Notes: generated by a model from the sequence alone, not told the origin. A stretch of 37,966 bases of DNA from an uncultured Prevotella sp. (GCA_905236815.1 CAJOPE010000100.1:1-37966), one strand, 5' to 3'; positions 1 to 8,591 are shown, counted from the first letter of the stretch. Program-made: numbers and translations.

Positions 1-134
1 ACTGAGAGGAGTTGCTGATGTCAAGTTCTTCCTTTTCAGACTAACTAAGCTGTTTGCCTAGTCACATGGTTTTGCAGGTGAGCCCAAATATAAGCAATGT
101 TTTTCTATCGTGTTTGCAAATTATCTAGAAAAAA

Positions 135-165
135 TTGCAAATATCGAAACAACTTATTATCTTTG
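135..165 (+). promoter_or_regulatory. Bacteroidota promoter of the AraC-type gene
   Basis: A -7 box TATCTTTG (158-165) fits TAnnTTTG, and a TTG (135-137) lies 20 bp upstream, the usual -33 spacing. Transcription would begin near 170, so the in-frame ATG at 110 cannot be the translation start and the ATG at 215 is preferred. Confidence 0.7.
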
Positions 166-214
166 CAGAGAAACATTATTTTTCGCATTAAAACCTATAA
201 TCTACCCATTACCT

Positions 215-1099
215 ATGAGTATTAAGGGAAACTTGAGCTTGCCTGAACTGGCGGCAAAATATCATATTAAAAATATATATGGTGCCTATCTTGCCTTCTT
301 CACTTCGAAGGAAGGCGGACTCTCCGACTTGCGTATGGTCGATGACCGCATCAGTTGTTATGAGTTTCAGCTCATCAAGAAGGGTGTGGCACATATCCAT
401 ACGGGTGGACAGCAATATGAGCTGCACGAGGGCGATTTGCTGGCACTCACACCCTATCAGTCGGTGAGCTGCTATTTTCCACCTGATGTACAATCCGACG
501 GTTTGCTGGTGGAGCAGAATTTCTATGAAAGTATTGTAGCCTCGTGTTTTGACACCGATACTACGCTTTTCAATCTTCCTACTTGTTCCAATTGTGTTTA
601 CCATCTCGACGAAGGAAGAATGGAGGAATTCGTTATGCTTTTGCGGCAATTACGATTCGCCATTTCGCGTTCACATATTAATAAGGTGAATATTATCCGA
701 TCGCTGATGAATGTATTTCTGCTCACCGTAAGCGAACTACCCTACGAGGAGCGATTGGTTACTCGCGATTTCAAGCACAAGGAGGACTTGCTGAAACTCT
801 TCTTCTTTCTTGCGAAAAGAAATTTCAAGAAGGAACACCAAATACAGTTCTATGCCGACAAGCTGAGCATCACCACCACTTATCTGAGCAGAGTGGCACG
901 AGAACTCACCGGTAATAGCATCAATCATCATCTCACAAAAATGATATTCGAGGAATCGTGTAATCTGCTACGATCCACTGATATGACGATTGGTGAAATT
1001 GCGGATCATCTCTATTTCAACGACCCAAGTGCCTTTACAAATTTCTTTAAACTTCATTCGAAAACCTCGCCGAGAGAATACAGAAAACGACATCTCTAG
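215..1099 (+). CDS. AraC-family transcriptional regulator
   Basis: A 294-residue cytoplasmic DNA-binding regulator. The N-terminal part (to about residue 150) reads like a cupin-type sensor domain with a stretch resembling GGQQYELHEGDLLAL; the C-terminal ~100 residues form a double helix-turn-helix of AraC type (KLSITTTYLSRVARELTG, then IGEIADHLYFNDPSAFTNFFK and a closing SPREYRKRH). The frame is open back to an ATG at 110, but a strong promoter lies inside that extension, so the ATG at 215 was chosen. It stands alone; the next gene has its own promoter. The ligand and targets cannot be read from the sequence. Family assignment is secure. Confidence 0.9.
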   Translation: MSIKGNLSLPELAAKYHIKNIYGAYLAFFTSKEGGLSDLRMVDDRISCYEFQLIKKGVAHIHTGGQQYELHEGDLLALTPYQSVSCYFPPDVQSDGLLVEQNFYESIVASCFDTDTTLFNLPTCSNCVYHLDEGRMEEFVMLLRQLRFAISRSHINKVNIIRSLMNVFLLTVSELPYEERLVTRDFKHKEDLLKLFFFLAKRNFKKEHQIQFYADKLSITTTYLSRVARELTGNSINHHLTKMIFEESCNLLRSTDMTIGEIADHLYFNDPSAFTNFFKLHSKTSPREYRKRHL

Positions 1100-1138
1100 T
1101 CTGCTGTTTCAAAAATGTATAATATTTTGCATTTCACC

Positions 1139-1168
1139 TTGCATTGTCAAAGAAAAAGTGTATATTTG
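1139..1168 (+). promoter_or_regulatory. Promoter of the small lipoprotein gene
   Basis: TATATTTG (1161-1168) with TTG (1139-1141) 19 bp upstream. Transcription would start near 1174, giving a leader of about 30 nt before the ATG at 1205. Confidence 0.65.
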
Positions 1169-1204
1169 CATTCGAATAAAATAACTTACCTAACAAATAG
1201 AATA

Positions 1205-1348
1205 ATGAAAAGAAACTTGTTTATTGCTGTTATCTTGAGTGCCGTTATCGGCATAGCAATAGCCTCTTGTGGAAAAGATGAATTTACTGGCCCTGATGGT
1301 CAGGAAATTGTACCTGCAGACACCACTTCTGTCAATAATGGCAAGTAA
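1205..1348 (+). CDS. Tiny lipoprotein (47 aa)
   Basis: The ORF encodes a basic N-terminus, a hydrophobic segment and a lipobox ending IASC (Cys22), then only 25 more residues (GKDEFTGPDGQEIVPADTTS and a short tail). The mature product would be a 26-residue lipopeptide. It has its own promoter and a strong terminator 28 bp after the stop, so it is a monocistronic gene rather than a random frame. The ATG at 1205 was preferred to one at 1115 because the promoter lies between them. Residues after Cys (GKDE) are partly acidic, as in surface-exposed Bacteroidetes lipoproteins, but that is weak evidence. I do not recognise the family and assign no function. Confidence 0.7.
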   Translation: MKRNLFIAVILSAVIGIAIASCGKDEFTGPDGQEIVPADTTSVNNGK

Positions 1349-1375
1349 AAACTTCGCAACAAAAGAAATTACATG

Positions 1376-1403
1376 GAGCAGCCGTTTAGCTGCTCTTTTT
1401 TTT
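1376..1403 (+). terminator. Intrinsic terminator after the small lipoprotein gene
   Basis: GAGCAGC (1376-1382), six-base loop, GCTGCTC (1389-1395), then eight T. Perfect 7-bp stem. Confidence 0.85.
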
Positions 1404-1413
1404 GTCATATACT

Positions 1414-1448
1414 CTTTGATCTACCCCCATTAATGGGGGAAATCACCA
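1414..1448. repeat. Intergenic palindrome, copy 1 of a possible small family
   Basis: A perfect 16-bp palindrome CCCCCATTAATGGGGG (1424-1439) flanked by CTTTGATCTA on the left and AAATCACCA on the right. The flanks resemble those of the hairpin at 12068-12106. It lies just after the end of the minus-strand ABC-F gene and could act as its 3' hairpin, although no T-run follows on that strand. Confidence 0.5.
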
Positions 1449-1449
1449 A

Positions 1450-3126
1450 TTATCCCTTCTTTTGTATCGCCTCATTAATGGTGGTAGCATTATGAGCACG
1501 CAGGTAATCATAGATACCACCGATATGCTCGCGAACTTTTCCACCACCAAATTCATAGACTTTGGTTACTAAGCCATCCAGGAACTCACGGTCGTGGCTC
1601 ACAATGATAGCTGTTCCGTCGAAAGCCTTGATGGCTTCTTTCAATACATCCTTCGACTGAAGGTCGAGGTGGTTGGTAGGCTCATCGAGGATGAGGAGAT
1701 TTACTGGCTCCAACAATAAGCGAATCATCGCCAAACGAGAACGCTCACCTCCCGAAAGTACCTTTACTTTCTTGTCGGAAATCTCTCCTCCAAACATGAA
1801 GGCGCCCAGAAGATCGTTGATCTTCAAGCGAATCTCACCCTTTGCCACACGGTCGATAGTATCGTAGATAGAAAGATCATCATCGAGTAATTGTGCCTGA
1901 TTCTGAGCGAAATAACCAATCTGCACATTATGACCGATCTTCAGATTTCCCTCATGCTCCAATTGTCCCATGATGCACTTTACCAAGGTAGACTTACCCT
2001 CACCATTCTTGCCCACAAAAGCCACTTTCTCGCCTCTTCGGATGGTCATGTTCACATTCGAGAACACCACATGATCGCCACTACTTGGCAGATCCTGACG
2101 CTCCTGATAGAGACGGCGTGGGAAGGTCTTGGCTACATCCTCGCAGATGACAGGGAAATCGCCCGAGCGCAGACATGGAGGGAACTTCAGATGCATCGCC
2201 TTGTTGTCCACCTCATCAATCTCGATAGGCACAATCTTCTCTAGCTGACGGATACGCTGCTGCACCTGTACGGCCTTGGTAGCCTGATAGCGGAAACGAT
2301 CAACAAACGCCTTGATATCAGCGATTTCCTTCTGCTGGTTCTCCCAGGCACGCATCTGCTGCTCACGGCGCTCCTTGCGAAGTTCGAGATACTTATCGTA
2401 TTTCACACGGTAATCCTCTACATGACTGCAGGTGATCTCCAGTGTACGGTTGGTTACATTATTAATAAAAGTACGGTCGTGTGAAACCAGCACAACCGCC
2501 TTGGCAAAAGTCTGCAGATATTGCTCCAGCCACTGGATAGACTCGATATCGAGGTGGTTGGTAGGCTCATCGAGCAGCAACACATCAGGTTTGCGAAGCA
2601 GAATCTTAGCCAACTCAATACGCATACGCCATCCACCCGAGAACTCACTGGTTGGTCGGTCGAAATCCTCACGCTCAAAACCCAAGCCCAGCAGGGTGCG
2701 TTCCATATCGGCCTCATAGCCATCACCACCCATAAGGGTATAGCGGTCGTAGGCCTCCGAGAAACGGGTCACCAGTTCGGTGTAGCTATCGCTCTCGTAG
2801 TCGGTACGGGTTTCCATCTCGTGCTGCATCTGGTCGATCTGCTCCTTCAGCTTGGTAGTGTCGGCAAATGCCTTGCGGGTTTCCTCACGCACGGTAGTAT
2901 CATCACTGAGCTTCATCACCTGTGGAAGATAGCCCACGGTGGAAGTAACATTCACAGCACCTGAAGTAGGTTTCTGAATGCCACAGAGAATTTTGAGCAT
3001 AGTAGATTTACCTGCTCCATTCTTGCCCACAAGCGCGATGCGGTCCTTGTCGTTAACGACATAGGAAATATTCTTATACAATGGTTTTACCCCGAATTCA
3101 ACTGTTAAATTTTCAACTGATATCAT
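1450..3126 (-). CDS. ABC-F family ATPase (ribosome-associated type)
   Basis: A 558-residue soluble protein with two ABC ATPase domains and no membrane segment, the layout of ABC-F proteins, which act on translating ribosomes. Domain 1: Walker A GKNGAGKST (34-42), signature FSGGWRMRIELAKILL, Walker B VLLLDEPTNHLD. A charged linker rich in Arg, Glu and Gln (ERREQQMRAWENQQKEIADI) separates the domains, as expected for the P-site tRNA interaction motif. Domain 2: GKNGEGKST, signature LSGGERSRLAM, Walker B LLILDEPTNHLD. The gene is divergent from the TSUP gene, with 75 bp between the starts. Whether it gives antibiotic protection or is a housekeeping translation factor cannot be told from sequence alone. 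Confidence 0.93.
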   Translation of the reverse strand: MISVENLTVEFGVKPLYKNISYVVNDKDRIALVGKNGAGKSTMLKILCGIQKPTSGAVNVTSTVGYLPQVMKLSDDTTVREETRKAFADTTKLKEQIDQMQHEMETRTDYESDSYTELVTRFSEAYDRYTLMGGDGYEADMERTLLGLGFEREDFDRPTSEFSGGWRMRIELAKILLRKPDVLLLDEPTNHLDIESIQWLEQYLQTFAKAVVLVSHDRTFINNVTNRTLEITCSHVEDYRVKYDKYLELRKERREQQMRAWENQQKEIADIKAFVDRFRYQATKAVQVQQRIRQLEKIVPIEIDEVDNKAMHLKFPPCLRSGDFPVICEDVAKTFPRRLYQERQDLPSSGDHVVFSNVNMTIRRGEKVAFVGKNGEGKSTLVKCIMGQLEHEGNLKIGHNVQIGYFAQNQAQLLDDDLSIYDTIDRVAKGEIRLKINDLLGAFMFGGEISDKKVKVLSGGERSRLAMIRLLLEPVNLLILDEPTNHLDLQSKDVLKEAIKAFDGTAIIVSHDREFLDGLVTKVYEFGGGKVREHIGGIYDYLRAHNATTINEAIQKKG

Positions 3127-3145
3127 ATCCTGATGTATTTGGGTG

Positions 3146-3153
3146 CAAAATTA
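3146..3153 (-). promoter_or_regulatory. -7 box for the ABC-F gene
   Basis: On the minus strand the sequence reads TAATTTTG, followed by GCACCC, about 20 bp before the ATG at 3126. No clear TTG is seen at -33. Confidence 0.5.
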
Positions 3154-3185
3154 CAAATTTCTTTTCATATTTGAAAATATTACAG

Positions 3186-3193
3186 TATCTTTG
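3186..3193 (+). promoter_or_regulatory. -7 box for the TSUP permease gene
   Basis: TATCTTTG ends only 8 bases before the ATG at 3202, so the mRNA would begin within a few bases of the start codon. No good TTG lies 19-20 bp upstream. An in-frame GTG at 3193 overlaps the box and is therefore unlikely as a start. Confidence 0.5.
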
Positions 3194-3201
3194 TGGTCGA
3201 T

Positions 3202-3927
3202 ATGGAATTAGCGATCTGTATTTTCCTGCTCAGCATCGTAGCAAGTTTCATCCAACGTACTACCGGCTTCGGGTTTGGCATCTTCATTATGACGATGTTG
3301 CCTTTCCTTATGCCCTCGTATGGCGAGGCCACTACCTTGAGCGGATTATTGGCGCTCACCACCTCGCTGGTGGTCACCTTGCGACATATTTCTCTCATCA
3401 ATCTCAGGCGCATGCTACCCATCCTGCTTGCCTTTGTGGTGCTCTCATCGATCGCCATCTTCTGCATCAAGCGGGTCGAGGATCATCAGCTGCGCTATGT
3501 GCTCGGCTATGTGCTCATTGTGGTGAGCCTTTATTTCGCCTTCTTCAACCGCAGGATTCATTTAAAGGCGAATGTTCCCACACAACTCTCGATGGGTTCA
3601 CTTAGCGGATTGATGGGCGGCTTCTTCGGTATGCAGGGACCTCCTGCGGTGCTCTATTTCATTTCATCTGAACCCGACAAGGAGCATTACATGGCCGATA
3701 TCCAGTGCTATTTTCTGCTGGGCAATCTTATTATGACAGGCGTAAGGGCCCGCAATGGATTTCTCACCCCCACGGTGGGCATCGACTATCTCTATGGTCT
3801 GGGAGGATTGGCGATTGGTACCACTATTGGTGCTTTTGTCTTCAAGCACATCCCCAGCCGATGGTTTCAATACATCGTATATGCCTACATCGGCATCAGC
3901 GGAATCGTGATTCTTCTAACTGCATAA
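3202..3927 (+). CDS. TSUP (TauE/SafE) family membrane permease
   Basis: A 241-residue inner-membrane protein with about seven hydrophobic segments in two related halves. The first half has FIQRTTGFGFGIFIM and the second GSLSGLMGGFFGMQGPPAVLYF, the paired glycine-rich motifs of the TauE/SafE/TSUP family. These proteins move sulfite, sulfonates or other small organic anions; the substrate here is not readable. The ATG at 3202 was chosen because the promoter box ends at 3193. It leads a probable three-gene operon: the symporter gene follows after 18 bp. The family call is firm, the substrate unknown. Confidence 0.85.
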   Translation: MELAICIFLLSIVASFIQRTTGFGFGIFIMTMLPFLMPSYGEATTLSGLLALTTSLVVTLRHISLINLRRMLPILLAFVVLSSIAIFCIKRVEDHQLRYVLGYVLIVVSLYFAFFNRRIHLKANVPTQLSMGSLSGLMGGFFGMQGPPAVLYFISSEPDKEHYMADIQCYFLLGNLIMTGVRARNGFLTPTVGIDYLYGLGGLAIGTTIGAFVFKHIPSRWFQYIVYAYIGISGIVILLTA

Positions 3928-3945
3928 ACAAAACATTACACTTAT

Positions 3946-5367
3946 ATGAGAGATTTCTTTTCACCCGACGGATGGCTGAATGTGGCCATTACCAACCTTA
4001 ACGATTTTCTCTGGACTTACTTGCTGATTACTGCCCTTATCTGTTGTGCGCTTTGGTTCACTTTCAAGACCAAAGGAGTGCAGTTCCGCATGTTTCCCGA
4101 GATGGTTCGCCTGTTGGGCGAAGGCACACAGAAGGATGGCAAGCACCACATCTCCTCGTTCGAGGCTTTTGCGGTGAGCATCGCCTCGCGTGTGGGAACA
4201 GGAAATCTCGCAGGTGTAGCTAGTGCTATCGCCATCGGTGGACCAGGTGCGGTATTTTGGATGTGGATCATCGCGCTGCTTGGCTCGGCAACAGCCTTTA
4301 TCGAGTCTACCCTAGCCCAACTCTATAAGCGTAAAGACAAGCATACTTTCATTGGCGGACCGGCTTATTACATGCAATATGGCATGCACTCTAAATGGAT
4401 GGCCCGCATCTTCGCCCTACTCATCACCATTACCTTCTGTATGGTGTATATCAGTGTGCAGAGCAACACCATTGTGAATGCGATGCACAAGGCATTCGCC
4501 ATCGACCCTACCCTTATGGGCGGCATTCTGGTGGTGCTCTCCACAACGTGTATTTTCGGCGGCATACAGCGTGTGGCCAAGGTGAGCAGCATTCTGGTGC
4601 CTATCATGGCGGTGTTATATGTATTGCTCGCCATCTTCATCATTCTAACGAATATCACTCAAATTCCTCATATACTTGCTCTCATCGTTGAGAATGCCTT
4701 TGGCGTGGAACAATTTGCAGGCGGAACACTGGGAGCTACGCTGATGAATGGCATCAAGCGAGGACTCTTCTCGAATGAGGCGGGCGAAGGTTCCGCACCG
4801 AATATTGCAGCCTCGGCCGATGTCTCCCACCCTGTAAAGCAGGGCTTGGTGCAGGCTTTGGGCGTCTTTACCGACACCCTGCTGGTATGCAGTTGTACTG
4901 CCTTTATCATCATCATAAGTGGCGTGTATAGCAATACTGACGCCAACGGCATACAGCTCACACAATCGGCCTTGCAGCAAGAAGTTGGAGCAGTTGGCCC
5001 AACCTTTGTGGCCATTGCCATCTTCCTCTTTGCCTTCAGCAGCATCATCGGTAATTATGCCTATGGCGAGATGAATATCAAGTTCCTCACCGATAACAAG
5101 CGATGGCTGTTGTTTGTGCGCATCATGAATGGTGCCGTGATGGTATTCTTTGGGGCCATCGCCTCGCTCGACCTGGTATGGAGTCTGGGCGACCTCTTTA
5201 TGGGCTTCATCACCATCTGCAACCTCATCGCCATCATCTATCTGGGCAAGCAGGCTTTCTTCCTGCTCGACGATTACCGCAAGCAGAAGCGAAAAGGCAT
5301 CAAGAGCCCGGAGTTCCATCGTTCTCAGATGCCTGAGATTGAGAAGGATATTGAGTGTTGGGAATAA
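3946..5367 (+). CDS. Alanine/glycine:sodium symporter (AgcS family)
   Basis: A 473-residue inner-membrane transporter with about ten to eleven membrane segments. Family hallmarks seen are GTGNLAGVASAIAIGGPGAV near residues 85-105, ALLGSATAFIESTLAQLYK soon after, and RGLFSNEAGEGSAPNIAA in the middle, which carry the substrate and sodium sites in AgcS proteins. They import alanine or glycine with sodium. The gene sits between a TSUP permease and a secreted peptidase, which fits uptake of amino acids released from peptides. Length is normal for the family and no disruption is visible. Confidence 0.93.
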   Translation: MRDFFSPDGWLNVAITNLNDFLWTYLLITALICCALWFTFKTKGVQFRMFPEMVRLLGEGTQKDGKHHISSFEAFAVSIASRVGTGNLAGVASAIAIGGPGAVFWMWIIALLGSATAFIESTLAQLYKRKDKHTFIGGPAYYMQYGMHSKWMARIFALLITITFCMVYISVQSNTIVNAMHKAFAIDPTLMGGILVVLSTTCIFGGIQRVAKVSSILVPIMAVLYVLLAIFIILTNITQIPHILALIVENAFGVEQFAGGTLGATLMNGIKRGLFSNEAGEGSAPNIAASADVSHPVKQGLVQALGVFTDTLLVCSCTAFIIIISGVYSNTDANGIQLTQSALQQEVGAVGPTFVAIAIFLFAFSSIIGNYAYGEMNIKFLTDNKRWLLFVRIMNGAVMVFFGAIASLDLVWSLGDLFMGFITICNLIAIIYLGKQAFFLLDDYRKQKRKGIKSPEFHRSQMPEIEKDIECWE

Positions 5368-5425
5368 TAGTAAGAATTTCAGAATTCAGTTCTGTATAGT
5401 AGAAAGAAAAATAACAATTTGAAAA

Positions 5426-7495
5426 ATGAGAAATAAATTTTTGATGATCGTGGCAGCTCTCTCGATGAGTCTCGCCGCACAAGCCAAACGAGCTTTTACC
5501 ATTCCCGACATCTATCGGGTGCAGAATGTGAACGGCATTGCCTTCTCGGCCGATGGCAAGAAGGTGGTTTTCGGCCGCAGCATTCCTGATTTCGAGACCC
5601 GCCGTAGTGCAAGCAATCTGTATGTGATGGACATGAAATCGGGCACCACCCGACAGCTCACCCGCAACAACCGCAGCTACTATCCGGTGTGGAGCAACGA
5701 TGGCAAGAGCATCTACTATTCTTCGCTCATCAACCATGTATTGCAGCTTTTCAGTCTCGACCTGAATAGTGGCGAGAAGAAGCAGATAACCGATTATGCG
5801 CTCGGCATTGAGTCGCCTAAGGTTTCGCCGGATGGAAAGTTGGTGGCTTTTGTGGCCAAAGTAAACCCTGCTATCGGTGCTGATGCCAAGAAGAATATCG
5901 AGTGGAAGGAGAAGAAGCAGGACGGACCGGTTCATGCGCACATCGCTGATAAGTTGTTGTTCCGCCATTGGACCCAGTATGATGATGGTTTCTATAACCA
6001 CATCATTGTCTATAATTCTGAGACCAACACCTATACCGATGTCGCTCCAGGCGAATTCCACTCGCCTGTCTTCTCGCCTAGCGGCTACGATGATGCCTTC
6101 AGCTTTTCGCCTGACTCCAAGGAGATCTGCTTCAGCAGCAACCGTACCGACCATCCTGAGGCCAACACCAATGCCGACTTGTGGACGGTGAGTGTAGAGG
6201 GTGGCGAGCCAAAATGTATCACCGCCGAGAACAAGGCGTGGGATGGCACTCCACAGTATTCGCCTGATGGCCGCTACATCGCCTATCGCAAGCAGCGTGT
6301 GGAGAGCTATGAGAGCGACCAGTTTATCCTCACCCTCTATGATCGCAAGGCAGGCACCCACCAGATGCTCACCGAGAAGCTCAACAACTGGGTGGACAGC
6401 TACAAGTTCACTGCTGACGGATCGATGCTCTACTTCCTCGTCGAGGAGCGTGGCTACAACACCTTATATAAATTAGAGTTGAAAAAGAACAAGCTTTCCC
6501 GCGTCATCACCAACCGTGCCATCATGGAGTTTGATGTCGACAATAAGGGTAACCTCGTCTATACCTATACTCGCACGGGCAAGCCAAATGCCCTCTATGG
6601 TGCAGAGAAAGGCTTGCAGAAGAACGAGAAGCAGCTCACCCACTACAACGATTCTCTCGAGGCCGAAGTGGATTTCCGTCCATCCGAGGCAATGTGGGTA
6701 GAGGGTGCCGATGGCGATAGTGTGGAGTTCTTCGTAGTGAAGCCATTCGGTTTTGATCCTGCCAAGAAATATCCAGTCATCATCAACGTACATGGCGGTC
6801 CACAGATGCAGTGGATGGACAGCTATCGTGCCGACTGGCAGGTATATCCAGGAGCAGGCTATATCGTGGTATATCCAAATCCTCACGGATCAACCGGATA
6901 TGGCCAGGCCTTTACCAGAGCCATTTCGGGTAATTGGGGCACCAAGCCATTCGAGGATGTGATGAAGGTGACCGATGCTGTAGAGCAGTTGCCTTATGTG
7001 GATAAAGACCGCATTGGAGCAATGGGTTGGAGTTATGGTGGTTACTTTATGAACTGGCTACAGGGCCACACCAAGCGCTATAAGTGTCTTGCCTCTATGA
7101 TGGGCTTATTCAACCTGAACGAGATGTGGGGCACCACCGAGGAATTATGGTTCCCTAACTTCGACCTGCAGGGTCAGCCATGGAATAGCGATCTCTACAA
7201 GAAGTTCTCGCCATCGGAGTATGTGCAGAATTTCGCCACTCCTGCACTCATCATTACAGGAGAGCGCGACTACCGAGTAAGCTATAATCAGTCGCTAGCC
7301 TATTTCACCACCCTTCAAACCTTAGGCATCCCAAGCCGTCTGATAGTTTACGACAATGATGGACACTGGCCATCCAACACCTCGATGCTGGTATATTACA
7401 ATGCCCATCTGGAGTGGTTCAACAAATATCTCGGTGGAGCTCCAGCGCCATGGAAGACCGAGGATATGATTAACAACCAATTGGGTTGGAAATAA
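5426..7495 (+). CDS. Secreted S9-family (prolyl oligopeptidase/DPP-like) peptidase
   Basis: A 689-residue serine peptidase with a signal peptide ending AAQA (about residue 20), so periplasmic or exported. Residues ~25-430 form a WD40/TolB-like beta-propeller (for example SADGKKVVF, SPDGKLVAF, SPDGRYIAY). Residues ~440-689 are an alpha/beta hydrolase. The catalytic triad is visible: Ser536 in GWSYGG, Asp615 in GERDYRV and His647 in NDGHWPS. Members cleave dipeptides or acyl residues from peptide ends. It follows the amino acid symporter by 58 bp and a terminator closes the unit, so peptide breakdown coupled to alanine/glycine uptake is a reasonable inference. The exact specificity (DPP IV, DPP V or acylaminoacyl) is not assigned. 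Confidence 0.92.
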   Translation: MRNKFLMIVAALSMSLAAQAKRAFTIPDIYRVQNVNGIAFSADGKKVVFGRSIPDFETRRSASNLYVMDMKSGTTRQLTRNNRSYYPVWSNDGKSIYYSSLINHVLQLFSLDLNSGEKKQITDYALGIESPKVSPDGKLVAFVAKVNPAIGADAKKNIEWKEKKQDGPVHAHIADKLLFRHWTQYDDGFYNHIIVYNSETNTYTDVAPGEFHSPVFSPSGYDDAFSFSPDSKEICFSSNRTDHPEANTNADLWTVSVEGGEPKCITAENKAWDGTPQYSPDGRYIAYRKQRVESYESDQFILTLYDRKAGTHQMLTEKLNNWVDSYKFTADGSMLYFLVEERGYNTLYKLELKKNKLSRVITNRAIMEFDVDNKGNLVYTYTRTGKPNALYGAEKGLQKNEKQLTHYNDSLEAEVDFRPSEAMWVEGADGDSVEFFVVKPFGFDPAKKYPVIINVHGGPQMQWMDSYRADWQVYPGAGYIVVYPNPHGSTGYGQAFTRAISGNWGTKPFEDVMKVTDAVEQLPYVDKDRIGAMGWSYGGYFMNWLQGHTKRYKCLASMMGLFNLNEMWGTTEELWFPNFDLQGQPWNSDLYKKFSPSEYVQNFATPALIITGERDYRVSYNQSLAYFTTLQTLGIPSRLIVYDNDGHWPSNTSMLVYYNAHLEWFNKYLGGAPAPWKTEDMINNQLGWK

Positions 7496-7499
7496 AATA

Positions 7500-7682
7500 A
7501 ATAAAAATGGCTACTCCTTGAGGAGCAGCCATTTTATTCATTTGCGTTCTCGTGTTTAAAGTCAAGATCTCTCCTTAGCTTAAACTTACTTATTCATGCT
7601 TTACTACTTAACTAAATGTAACCAATAATTTTTTGCGTTATCTAATTACGATTTTTAACCTATAATCTTGTCTATTTTAAGC
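7500..7682 (-). ncRNA. Candidate small RNA, about 180 nt
   Basis: A strong minus-strand promoter (7688-7718) drives transcription into a stretch that ends at the hairpin 7504-7535, which read on this strand is GGCTGCTCC, TCAA, GGAGTAGCC, followed by ATTTTTATTT. No convincing ORF exists: the first ATG gives a 3-codon frame and another gives a 23-codon frame that runs through the terminator. The transcript would contain AAGCATGAATAA (minus strand of 7590-7601), a 12-mer also found in the leader of the SusC operon (16317-16328). An untranslated RNA is the simplest reading; family unknown. Confidence 0.45.
7504..7535 (+). terminator. Bidirectional intrinsic terminator after the S9 peptidase gene
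   Basis: AAAATGGCTACTCC (7504-7517), loop TTGA, GGAGCAGCCATTTT (7522-7535), one mismatch in a 14-bp stem. T-rich sequence lies on either side, so it can also terminate the minus-strand transcript starting near 7682. Confidence 0.85.
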
Positions 7683-7687
7683 GGCTG

Positions 7688-7718
7688 CAAAGGTAGAACT
7701 TATTTTGTGACTATGCAA
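7688..7718 (-). promoter_or_regulatory. Minus-strand promoter inside the 7.5-8.15 kb gap
   Basis: On the minus strand: TTG (complement of 7716-7718), 20-bp spacer, TACCTTTG (complement of 7688-7695). Both boxes and the spacing match the Bacteroidota consensus. No protein-coding gene lies downstream on this strand before the terminator. Confidence 0.6.
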
Positions 7719-8154
7719 ATATTAAATCTGTTATTATGTACGAATTTCAGAAAATCTTATATTAACCACCATTTTTCTTGTACAATATTTTTATTTATGG
7801 CATTTTTAGTCGAAAAAGTAAGTTTAAAATCAGCAAAGTTTAACCTAAGGAGGAAAAACATATTATTCATGCTTATTTTAAAGGACCTATCCAAAGAATA
7901 AAAAAGCGTTTTGTGTTACCCCGCAATCGATTGGAAAATATCGTATTTTCGATTTTCTTGTCATTCTAACTAATTAATAATCAAGCTATAACACCAACAA
8001 TTCAAGATTTGTAATGCCTTTTGAAGAATTTCGAATTAAGGAAAAAATTATTTGTTTTTTATTTGGAGTCTAACCAAAAATCGACTAGATTTACAAGTAG
8101 AAAAAGTATTATTACTACATATATCGAACATTTTATTACTTAAAAAAAACAGTT
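7719..8154. other. AT-rich non-coding stretch
   Basis: No credible gene. A 77-codon frame (7668-7901) is AT-rich with no coding signature. It holds a second TTATTCATGCTT (7863-7874) matching 7590-7601, and AGTAAGTTTAA (7817-7827) with CTAAGGAG (7845-7852), which recur in opposite orientation at 7571-7590. No clear promoter for the gene at 8155 was found; a weak TTTATTTG near 8058-8065 is the nearest match. Confidence 0.5.
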
Positions 8155-8499
8155 ATGAAAAGGATATTTGTAATGGCACTTATGGCATGTGCTGTATCTG
8201 CTACTTGGGCTCAGACCAACGTGAATATGAATGAAGTAGGTAACATTAACTATCAGGCTAATAATCAGCTTGCTGCTCTCAACACTGTTACCGGATGGGA
8301 TATCACTGAGGACAATCTCGACTATCCTAAGGTTAACACTAAGGAACCTGTTAAAGATCTTGCTGCAATGCAGGAGGAAAACAACATTGTTGTTATCAAA
8401 GAGGTCAATATGAAATTCCAGCTCCTTCCAAGCAAAACTAATAAGAAAACAAGAAACTATAGCAAGAACTCTCAGAGCAAACGCAATCTGAAAAAATAA
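8155..8499 (+). CDS. Small secreted protein of unknown function
   Basis: A 114-residue protein with a clear signal peptide (MKRIFVMALMACAVSATWAQ, cleavage after WAQ or near it), so periplasmic or exported. The middle is acidic and Asn-rich (NVNMNEVGNINYQANNQ). The last ~25 residues are strongly basic (SKTNKKTRNYSKNSQSKRN). No cysteine remains in the mature part. A good terminator follows 34 bp after the stop, so it is a monocistronic gene. I do not recognise the family. The acidic middle with a basic tail might suit binding of a polyanion, but that is only a guess. Confidence 0.75.
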   Translation: MKRIFVMALMACAVSATWAQTNVNMNEVGNINYQANNQLAALNTVTGWDITEDNLDYPKVNTKEPVKDLAAMQEENNIVVIKEVNMKFQLLPSKTNKKTRNYSKNSQSKRNLKK

Positions 8500-8532
8500 T
8501 ATCGCATTACACAAAATCGTAATATACGAAAG

Positions 8533-8566
8533 ATCCCGCAGGCATCAGCTTGCGGGATTCTTTTTT
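8533..8566 (+). terminator. Intrinsic terminator after the small secreted protein gene
   Basis: ATCCCGCA (8533-8540), 10-base loop, TGCGGGAT (8551-8558), TC, then six T. It lies between convergent genes. Confidence 0.85.
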
Positions 8567-8591
8567 ATAAGCAGAAAATTTAAGCGTAAAG

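Noticed and set aside
2..61. Short open frame at the left edge that could be the end of a preceding gene
   Set aside because: About 19 codons only, with no distinctive sequence; cannot be supported.
110..214. Upstream extension of the AraC-type gene to an ATG at 110
   Set aside because: A strong promoter (135-165) lies inside it, so the transcript would not include that ATG.
4645..5319. 224-codon minus-strand frame inside the AgcS gene
   Set aside because: It is the complement of a clear membrane transporter gene; composition follows from that gene.
5300..6361. 353-codon minus-strand frame across the S9 peptidase gene
   Set aside because: Overlaps two well-supported genes on the other strand and has no recognisable domain.
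7668..7901. 77-codon plus-strand frame in the intergenic gap
   Set aside because: AT-rich, starts inside a promoter region for the other strand and shows no protein-like pattern.
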